This document shows positions 54,983 to 63,043 of a DNA stretch of 64,000 nucleotides, in pieces (the first letter of the stretch is position 1; each line of letters begins with the position of its first letter). Under the pieces are notes generated by a model. It had not been told where the DNA came from. It ran no database searches and worked only from the letters and a program-made list of their open reading frames with translations. The stretch spans positions 249,715 to 313,714 of the forward strand of contig JAHPZH010000006.1 in assembly GCA_019058315.1 (NCBI GenBank), given 5' to 3'. The position numbers and the translations under genes were made by a program. Source of the DNA: Candidatus Helarchaeota archaeon. GTDB lineage: Archaea > Asgardarchaeota > Lokiarchaeia > Helarchaeales > RDOG01.

Positions 54983-57900
54983 TTGATAAAATTGATAGAG
55001 TTATTCTTAATAATATTTCTGAATTTTCCTTCACTTCTTGTATTAATATCTTTCCTTTATATCCTGTTTCTTTCTATAAGTAAGCATATAAATTATGCTG
55101 ATGGTTATGCAAGAAAAAAGGGGTTTTTAATAGAGAATTATTATGATTATCAGAAAGATGGTTATAAAATAATATTATCTGGAGAGAGTATTTTTATTGT
55201 TGCTCCTACGGGGAAGGGAAAGACAGAGTTGGCGAAACTTGCTTTGTCAAGATCGTTATCTAAAAAGAAGGTCGGCGTGTATTTAGTTCCAACTGTTATG
55301 TTATTACACCAAAAAGCTAAAGAATTAGAGGAATTCTATGAAAATGAAGTTAAAATACTAATTATGCAAGCGGAAATTAAACCCAGAAATGAAGACTTGA
55401 AAGATGCTTTAGGACACACTATAATTGTAGCTACATATGAAGCATTTAGATCTTTTTTATTTGAAATTCAAAAACGAAGATATTTTAACACTAGAAAACC
55501 CTTTGGCTCGGTGGTCATTGACGAGTCTCACATGCTGGGTAATGAAAGTAGGGGAGCTAAACTTGAAACTATGCTATTAAAACTACAAAAAGAGCATAAT
55601 CCCCAATTTTGTTTTTTAAGTGGTAGTTTTTCGGAGAAATCAGCTAAGAAATGGGCTAAAAAGTTTAATTGCAAGTTGCGTTATGATTCTCTTGAGAGGA
55701 ATTTTAAGGGAAAAATTGTAGAAAAATTCGATGCTGATTACAAAGGTATTGATCCTAAATTATTAAGAATGAAAAAGGATGAAAAAAGAGATTTAACTAT
55801 TACAGAATGCAATATTTTTTTTAAAAGCCATATAATAGAAAGTAAAATGGCTATAAAACCTGGTAAAATGCTAATTTTTACATATAGTCGGAGAGCTGCG
55901 GAGGAATTATGTTATGATATTTACAATTTTCTTTGGTCAAAATATTTTGATTATAGGAAAAATATTTTTTGTGATTACATCCATGCAGGCATTGATCTTG
56001 AAAGACGAAAACAGATTTTTAACAGTTTTATGAGTGAGGATGGTATTAGATTCCTTTTTTGCAGTCCAGTCCTCGAAGTTGGGGTAGATATAAAAAATAT
56101 TCATGCAATTTTAATAACTGATGGTGAAATTTACAATACAGTAGAATTAACACAAATGATAGGCAGGTCAAGGGAAGAGGGAAGTTTAATAATTTTTTTA
56201 ATTGCAAGAAAAAAAATTAAAACATTAAAAAATAAATTAATTTATAATGATGAATTAAATAAGAAATATATTAATAATTTGACAGTTCTACCCCGTGGAC
56301 ATTTCTTTTTTAAAGGTTTTAAACTGGAAGACATTAAAAGTCAGCTATCATTAGAAATTATCCCCATATTAGCTCTTGAGAGATTATTTCACCATCAAAT
56401 TGATTTGAATAAATTAAAAGATCATATTTATTCTACTTTAAGTGCTATTGCAGAAGTTGATATAAGGAAAGAAATAATAAGAAAATTAAAGGTATATGAA
56501 GATTTTCTGGCGAAAAAACAACGCATCCATAATTGGAAAGAAAAAAATAAAGAAGACATAAAAGATTTTTCTACAGCAGAGTTAAAAAAAGAGTTAAAAA
56601 GAATAACACCATTAGCAATAGAAAATAGGACTCAATTCCATTATTCTAAACTTCAATTTAGAGAGTATATAAGATCAAGTAGAAAAAAAATAGGGTTGAC
56701 ATATATTGGGGAGGCTACTGTTGAAAGTCAAATTAATATACAGACTGCTGATAAACTATTACATTTTTTCAAGACTAATCAAAAACCCCCATCTCATAAA
56801 TGTAGATCATTAATTTCTCAATTAGTTGCTAAAAATGCAACAGCTGGAGATCCAAGATTTAGAGATGAAGGAGAAGATAAAGAATATATTGAAGCAAAGA
56901 GAGAAAACATTCAAGAATTTTTAGAAAACTTTCGTTGGGATATTAAAACTGAAAAGATTTCAAGTCTTAAATCTGATTTTTATGAGGGCGACATAGAAAA
57001 TTATCGAAAGACTGCTATTTGGCTTTCTGCTTCCCTATACTTATTTTATAGAGGATTTCTGATTCATGATTATGTGAAAGATATAATAAAAAAACCCAAA
57101 GAAGATTATTGGGAAGTGGATTTTAATGAGAGATTAGATGAATATAAAAAGAGTATTAATAGAATTAGAAGGTTATATAGGAGATATCAAAAGGATCCGA
57201 GAGAAAAAAGAAATCGGAAACCTGGTATATGGCGACATAGAGAAAATTGGAGAAATAAGGGTCCATCTAAACTTGATAAACAAATCTTAAAAGAATTAAA
57301 AAAGAGCGGAACTGATGGGTTTACTGTTAAAGAATTATATATGAAAATTTATGGAGATGTTAGTTTTCGTAAGATAAGGGGACATTTACAAAATAGCCTA
57401 GCAGATAAAGTTGAATATATTATAGAATACGGTCATACAGGTCGTCCCAACAAACGATATTTTTTAAAAGAATATTTTAACAAACCAAAATATAAAACTT
57501 GTAACGAATGTCAATATCTTAAATACGACCCAACAGAACGAAAGAAAAAGGGGGAAAGTAAGTATAAATGTAATTTTCATGATAATAGAAGAATTTTTCC
57601 CAAACAAAGAGCTTGTGAAGAATTTATTGAAAAAGTAAGAATGAGTTTTAAATTTTCTAGCTTTAAATTTATTAAAAATCGTCCTAAATGTCCTGGATGT
57701 GGGCAGATAAATTCCATAATAATTCCTCCTCATGGTTTTTTGTCAATTTGTAAGAACTGTTGGATCGTAGTTTTTAGAGGGGAACGTGGTATGTTTCAAG
57801 CTAGAAAGGGGTTACAAATTCCTGCATATAAACTGAAAGAAAAAAATGGTTTTTTAGTTGCAAAAAAAAGAAATTATAAATGGGGTATTATTGTCAAAAG

Positions 57901-60900
57901 AGATTTTGAATTAGAAGTGGACAAAGACCCTAGATCTGGAATTTATCGCTTTTTTGTTTCCAAAACTAAAAGACGCTATTTTGCCGATGCTGTAGGAAGA
58001 ATAACGTTGTTTGGAGGGATTATTAGCAATGAAGCAGAGAAAGTTATTGAAGATCATAAAATAGAAGTCATAGAACATTCACAAGAAGAAATTAAAAGAT
58101 CAGAACAACAAGAAAAAATTGAAAATGAGCTTCGAGAAAGAGTCTGGAAACGAAGGAGAAAAGGGGAACTCATAGAAGTAGCAAGACAAATGGTTTATGC
58201 AAAAATCATGTCGAATGTAATCTATACGATAAAGTTAGGGAGACAAATTTTAAAAGAATGGAAAAGGGAATCACTTTTAGAAATGTATGAAGAGGAACTA
58301 AAATATAAACAACTAGATCGAATTGTCCTCACTTATTTATTCTATGACCCTGATATTAAATTGACATGGAGAGATAGGGAAGAGATCATTGATATTTTAA
58401 ATAAATTTCGTTCCGCGGAGGGAAATGCAGAGATTGCAGCCTGGGAATCAGTAAAAAGAGTATTATCTAGAAAATATCAATTCATCGGACGTCAATCACA
58501 AAGGTATGCTCAGACAATTTTATATTATGGTGCAAAAGCATACGATAAATATAATGCATGTCTTAATTATCTCTACCAATTGCTCCAAGAAAAAGCAGGA
58601 AAAGCCTTAGAAAAGGCAGGATTTAATAGATTTTTTCCTGGTCCAGGAATACTCCATTATCGTATAAAGAAAAGAGAGAGGCATAGAAAGTATAAGAATT
58701 TTTATAGCATTATGACCAAAAAAAATAAGGAATTACTTTTTGATTTCATGGACTCCTACCGACCAACTATTAGATATTATTTTGGGGAATTTCTAAGAAA
58801 TGATGAATTGGATGATAGTAAAGATATTTGGTGGGGACTTGATGAATTAAGGAGAAGAGTATATTATGTCTCAGAAACAGGTAAAAACAAGCTAAAAATT
58901 CTGTTTGAGGAGATATGTTCAAGGAAATTCTATTATAAGAATGAAAGCAAGACAATATTAGAAATAATGGAAACAGAAGCTCAAAATCTTGCTGATTATC
59001 TAAAATCGGAAGAATCATTAGAATATGTCCCTTTTTGTGCCTTTGAAACGAGAGAAGATGCACAATGGGTATTTCATATAGTTCAAACAATCGATAAAAT
59101 CCTTGGTAATGGTAAAATACCGGAATATATGGATTTAAAACCTGAAGAAACCCCTAAAAAGGATATTTCTATTGAACCGGAAATAGTTCATTCTACCTCA
59201 ATTCTTGATCCTAGAGTAAATATTTGTATAGTCCCCCATGTTGATTTTGATGGTTATAAATCTGCTTTAAATCTAACTTTCATGCATTCAAGAAATAAAT
59301 CCATATCAATCTTTCCTGCGACTAATTCATATCAATTTAATTATATTGAAACAGTTTTAGAAAAAAAAGTCTCAAGGGCTTTAAAGCATGATCAGAGAAA
59401 CATCATATACATTGCAGATTTTCCATTTTTTCATTCTCGAATGCAGTTTTTAAATAGACTACATAAAAGATTTCAAACTTATGGTTTAAAAGTGGAAATA
59501 ATTTGGTTCGATCATCATCCAGCTACTGAATCCGAAGAACAATTAAGTTTGAGAAAAATTTTCATGGAGCGTCGTGGATGGAAATTTTATTATTCCCGCA
59601 AAGATGATACACAAGATATAATAACAAGGTATATGAATCAAATTATGGAAAAACACAAATCTTTTAAGGAATCAGATAGGAAAGAATCAATGGATTTAAA
59701 TAATTGGTTGAAAATCACACGTGAGATAATTATATTTGAAGAGGGATATTTGTTTTACAGGTATTATTTATATCATTTATTTAAAAAAGGAGAAAAAATT
59801 AATTTAGCATCATTTTTCAGAGATTTATATGGTTATAAATTACCAAGGAAGCGTAAGGGGCTTAGAAAATATCTAGATAGGCAAAAAAAATTAATTAAAC
59901 ATCCTGAAAAACTCCTTTATTATTGGGAATTTGGATGGACTTGTGATCACTTCTATTTTGCAGCCTTCATTTTTAGAAAAGATTTCTCAATATCCAAACT
60001 GGATGAGCTTATTCATAATTTGGGAGAGGATCCTAATGGGATAGATATGATTATTTGCTGCTGGGATAATAAGACGATTAGCATAAGAGCATCTAAAAGG
60101 AGCGGAGTAAATCTTCACAATATTTTTAATAAAAATATGGGTCACGAAACCGCAATAGGAATTTTAAATCCTATGTGTGAGTATCTGGGAGTGGATGAAT
60201 GGGAAGACGAATATCATTACATAAATATTGGACATTATATTACCTTTGATGAGGTTTTAGTTAGAATTAAAATTAGTAGTTTATTCGATTATGATAAACA
60301 ATATCAAGAAAGGTTTGCAGCAACCAAATTGAATATAAAAGCATATGATGATGATTTTTTCACCACATTAAAGTTTCAAAGACCTTCAAAATTGTGTTTT
60401 CCAACTTATCTTAAAGAGTTTGATAAATTATTACAACCAAAAACAGAAATTAGGTTTCAAGCTCCCGACAAGATTAGAACAAATACTGAAATTAAGATTA
60501 AGGAAGATTTAGAAGGAATTACATTTGCGTATGTGTATAAAGCAGATAAAAGATACAATTTGGATATCGTATCCGATATTCCAGTGGGGGAAGAGATAAG
60601 ATTAACTTTAAATAATAAAGTAGAATTGGGAATCGATCTAAATAAAGATGATTTTATCATAATTAAAGGCAGTGAAAAAATTCCAAAAAGAGGGGGTTAT
60701 TATTGCGGTTCTTATAACTACATGCTGTGCCATAAGAACGAAGAACAATACTTGCTAGATTTAATCTGCTATCTAATGCTTGCAGCACAAGATAAAAACG
60801 GATTAAACTCTGAAAATGTAGTTTGTATAAATGCAAATAAATTTCCTTTTTATCAGAATTTATTAAATATTGCAAAGAAAAATAAAGATTTTAACTTAGA

Positions 60901-62785
60901 AAATATAAAAAATATTAAATTTATACAAGTATCTGACCTAGAAGAGCTTAAAAAAGCTGTTAATAGCTTAATTAGTATCATTAAGCAGTTTAAAACTAAA
61001 CTGATCATAGTTAATCAGCCAATTCCTCTTATTAGGCAGCAGTTAGTCATAGAAAACGAACAAGTTTTAATAACAACCATTGCAAAACGGGCAGATGTGG
61101 CTACAAAAATAAGTTGGGCTCTTAGTAAAATTGCAGGAAATCACAATATAATTGTGTTATTAACCCATGTAATTTATAAGGAAGAAGAAAAAGAAACACT
61201 CCCCTATCAGAATATGGCTAAATTTCATACGGAATTATTCTTAGAAAGAGATATGGGTAGATACTTGAAATTACATTTAACAGAAGAGGATCTTTATAGG
61301 GATTTTTGTAATTCGGTTCTAAGAAAAGGAAAATCTTCAGAATTATCATTATCAGACTTTTGCCATCCTCATATATTAATGCAGACAAATGAAATTCTCG
61401 ATGATGATCTTTACAAAGATTACCCTGAATTACAATTCTGCATGGAAGGAATGAATATTGCAGGAATAAAATATGTGCTTTTTATTTTCAACTCATTTAT
61501 AGCTCCTGATAAAGTTGATAAATTAAGAAACAGGATTGAAGTAAAAAGAGGTCAAAATATCGATATCTGCTTATGGTATAATAGTAATTTCCATATCTAT
61601 AATTTTGATAAAAGAAATATTAATTTAAAGGTTCTTTTAAAGTTCGGAGGGGAGATAGATGGTGACCAAATAAAATTTGATAAGGAAAAATACTCTAAAT
61701 TCTTTAAATCATTTGGAGAGTTTTTTATAGAATTACTTAATGTAAATATCGAACATCAAATTTCTGATTATAAACAATTTTTAAAAATTTTAGAAGTGTT
61801 TAGTCTTAATTTCTTTCAAGAAGCATGGTTCGATTTTGATTCACGAATAATTAAGGATGATATAATTAATGGGATAAATCCAATTAACAAGAAAAAAATA
61901 ATAAAAAGGATCACCGATTTTTTTGAATCATCTATCCATATGAAATCAGGATTAAGAGTCAGATGGTACGAATTACATATTCAATTATTGAATTATTTAA
62001 ATCTAGATAAGGCTCAAGAATTTCTTAACTTATTATTTAATCATTTCTATAAATTTAATGATTGGTCAGATATTAATATTGTTAGAGAAAGTATAAAACA
62101 CTTCTTGAATCAAATATTGTTTTCTATTTTATTAAATAGAATTCGGGCAGAACGGGAAATAAATCTCAAGATTATAAGTAATTTTTTTGAAGATTTAACA
62201 ATTAGAGAATTCAGAGGATTAATTAGGGAACTATTAAAATTGGAGAAGATTGAAGGATATATTGAAAACTCAATTTTTAAAATTGATTCAATAATTGGAG
62301 AATTTGTTTACCAATTTGAAGAAATTTTAAAAAATAAACAACTAGGTCCTTATAAAACACACATTAAACCTCAAATTATTGAACCCATACCTATTAAAGA
62401 GGAATATGTAGAAGAACTGGAACGTCTTAATTATAATCACCCTGCCCTCGAATATTGTAAAGCTGGTGAAACAGATTTTGGACAAAGATTTCTATTATTT
62501 GAATTTAACGATTTTATCCATAAAAAAGAACAAACTGAATTTCGAGAGAATATCACTGAAATGCGAGATTTAGATATCTGTCTTTGGATAGATGGCAATG
62601 TTTCAATTTATAATAGAAATCCTCTATTCGTAAATTTAGGAATTATTGTTATTGAACTCTTAGATGGGGAAATCCGATCGAAGGACAGGGAAATTCTATT
62701 TATTTATGAATCAGAATATGAGAAATTTGGATCTTTTAAAGATTTAATAAATCAAATTACTAAGCTTGACTTAAAAAATCCATAA
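54983..62785 (+). CDS. Giant fusion: SF2 helicase, Cas1 integrase, DHH-DHHA1 nuclease, RadA-like domain
   Basis: A 2600-residue single ORF. Order: hydrophobic N-terminus (1-34); Hel308/Ski2-like SF2 helicase (about 60-420; APTGKGKTE 74-82, DESH 180-183, QMIGRSRE 391-398); unrecognised part; winged helix (about 762-830); zinc knuckles, including C903-x2-C906 and C923-x2-C926; Cas1 (about 941-1330). The Cas1 has the beta domain (RITLFGGIISNEAEKV), A-R-x5-A-K1074-I, E1146-G, YNACLNYLYQLL, H1225 in GPGILHYR and D1254-x2-D1257-x2-RP. Next is DHH (H1419-x-D1421-x-D1423-G, D1479, DHH 1510-1512) and DHHA1 (GHETAIG, H1721). About 1894-2075 resembles RadA/Rad51, but Walker A is lost and Walker B reads LIIVNQ (N2011). 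Two copies of an unknown C-terminal domain follow (from about 2146 and 2486). Start TTG is weak. Likely a DNA integration or repair enzyme; no cas2 or CRISPR nearby. Confidence 0.85.
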   Translation: MIKLIELFLIIFLNFPSLLVLISFLYILFLSISKHINYADGYARKKGFLIENYYDYQKDGYKIILSGESIFIVAPTGKGKTELAKLALSRSLSKKKVGVYLVPTVMLLHQKAKELEEFYENEVKILIMQAEIKPRNEDLKDALGHTIIVATYEAFRSFLFEIQKRRYFNTRKPFGSVVIDESHMLGNESRGAKLETMLLKLQKEHNPQFCFLSGSFSEKSAKKWAKKFNCKLRYDSLERNFKGKIVEKFDADYKGIDPKLLRMKKDEKRDLTITECNIFFKSHIIESKMAIKPGKMLIFTYSRRAAEELCYDIYNFLWSKYFDYRKNIFCDYIHAGIDLERRKQIFNSFMSEDGIRFLFCSPVLEVGVDIKNIHAILITDGEIYNTVELTQMIGRSREEGSLIIFLIARKKIKTLKNKLIYNDELNKKYINNLTVLPRGHFFFKGFKLEDIKSQLSLEIIPILALERLFHHQIDLNKLKDHIYSTLSAIAEVDIRKEIIRKLKVYEDFLAKKQRIHNWKEKNKEDIKDFSTAELKKELKRITPLAIENRTQFHYSKLQFREYIRSSRKKIGLTYIGEATVESQINIQTADKLLHFFKTNQKPPSHKCRSLISQLVAKNATAGDPRFRDEGEDKEYIEAKRENIQEFLENFRWDIKTEKISSLKSDFYEGDIENYRKTAIWLSASLYLFYRGFLIHDYVKDIIKKPKEDYWEVDFNERLDEYKKSINRIRRLYRRYQKDPREKRNRKPGIWRHRENWRNKGPSKLDKQILKELKKSGTDGFTVKELYMKIYGDVSFRKIRGHLQNSLADKVEYIIEYGHTGRPNKRYFLKEYFNKPKYKTCNECQYLKYDPTERKKKGESKYKCNFHDNRRIFPKQRACEEFIEKVRMSFKFSSFKFIKNRPKCPGCGQINSIIIPPHGFLSICKNCWIVVFRGERGMFQARKGLQIPAYKLKEKNGFLVAKKRNYKWGIIVKRDFELEVDKDPRSGIYRFFVSKTKRRYFADAVGRITLFGGIISNEAEKVIEDHKIEVIEHSQEEIKRSEQQEKIENELRERVWKRRRKGELIEVARQMVYAKIMSNVIYTIKLGRQILKEWKRESLLEMYEEELKYKQLDRIVLTYLFYDPDIKLTWRDREEIIDILNKFRSAEGNAEIAAWESVKRVLSRKYQFIGRQSQRYAQTILYYGAKAYDKYNACLNYLYQLLQEKAGKALEKAGFNRFFPGPGILHYRIKKRERHRKYKNFYSIMTKKNKELLFDFMDSYRPTIRYYFGEFLRNDELDDSKDIWWGLDELRRRVYYVSETGKNKLKILFEEICSRKFYYKNESKTILEIMETEAQNLADYLKSEESLEYVPFCAFETREDAQWVFHIVQTIDKILGNGKIPEYMDLKPEETPKKDISIEPEIVHSTSILDPRVNICIVPHVDFDGYKSALNLTFMHSRNKSISIFPATNSYQFNYIETVLEKKVSRALKHDQRNIIYIADFPFFHSRMQFLNRLHKRFQTYGLKVEIIWFDHHPATESEEQLSLRKIFMERRGWKFYYSRKDDTQDIITRYMNQIMEKHKSFKESDRKESMDLNNWLKITREIIIFEEGYLFYRYYLYHLFKKGEKINLASFFRDLYGYKLPRKRKGLRKYLDRQKKLIKHPEKLLYYWEFGWTCDHFYFAAFIFRKDFSISKLDELIHNLGEDPNGIDMIICCWDNKTISIRASKRSGVNLHNIFNKNMGHETAIGILNPMCEYLGVDEWEDEYHYINIGHYITFDEVLVRIKISSLFDYDKQYQERFAATKLNIKAYDDDFFTTLKFQRPSKLCFPTYLKEFDKLLQPKTEIRFQAPDKIRTNTEIKIKEDLEGITFAYVYKADKRYNLDIVSDIPVGEEIRLTLNNKVELGIDLNKDDFIIIKGSEKIPKRGGYYCGSYNYMLCHKNEEQYLLDLICYLMLAAQDKNGLNSENVVCINANKFPFYQNLLNIAKKNKDFNLENIKNIKFIQVSDLEELKKAVNSLISIIKQFKTKLIIVNQPIPLIRQQLVIENEQVLITTIAKRADVATKISWALSKIAGNHNIIVLLTHVIYKEEEKETLPYQNMAKFHTELFLERDMGRYLKLHLTEEDLYRDFCNSVLRKGKSSELSLSDFCHPHILMQTNEILDDDLYKDYPELQFCMEGMNIAGIKYVLFIFNSFIAPDKVDKLRNRIEVKRGQNIDICLWYNSNFHIYNFDKRNINLKVLLKFGGEIDGDQIKFDKEKYSKFFKSFGEFFIELLNVNIEHQISDYKQFLKILEVFSLNFFQEAWFDFDSRIIKDDIINGINPINKKKIIKRITDFFESSIHMKSGLRVRWYELHIQLLNYLNLDKAQEFLNLLFNHFYKFNDWSDINIVRESIKHFLNQILFSILLNRIRAEREINLKIISNFFEDLTIREFRGLIRELLKLEKIEGYIENSIFKIDSIIGEFVYQFEEILKNKQLGPYKTHIKPQIIEPIPIKEEYVEELERLNYNHPALEYCKAGETDFGQRFLLFEFNDFIHKKEQTEFRENITEMRDLDICLWIDGNVSIYNRNPLFVNLGIIVIELLDGEIRSKDREILFIYESEYEKFGSFKDLINQITKLDLKNP

Positions 62786-63043
62786 AATTTTTTATATTTT
62801 TTATTAAATCTTAAAACTCTCTTTTTTAAATAATGGTTTTTAAAATGACGTTGTATATATCAACAAAATTAATGAATAAAATTAATACAAGGTATTTAAA
62901 TAAATTATTAATAAAATATTGATTAAAAAGGAATAATGGAAAAAATATAAAATCGGGGGTCTAGCGATTATGATAAAAATTTTAGAAGATAAAAACTTAA
63001 TGAATAATTCCAAAGTTAAACTAGTGTTCTTTAGTGAAAAAAA

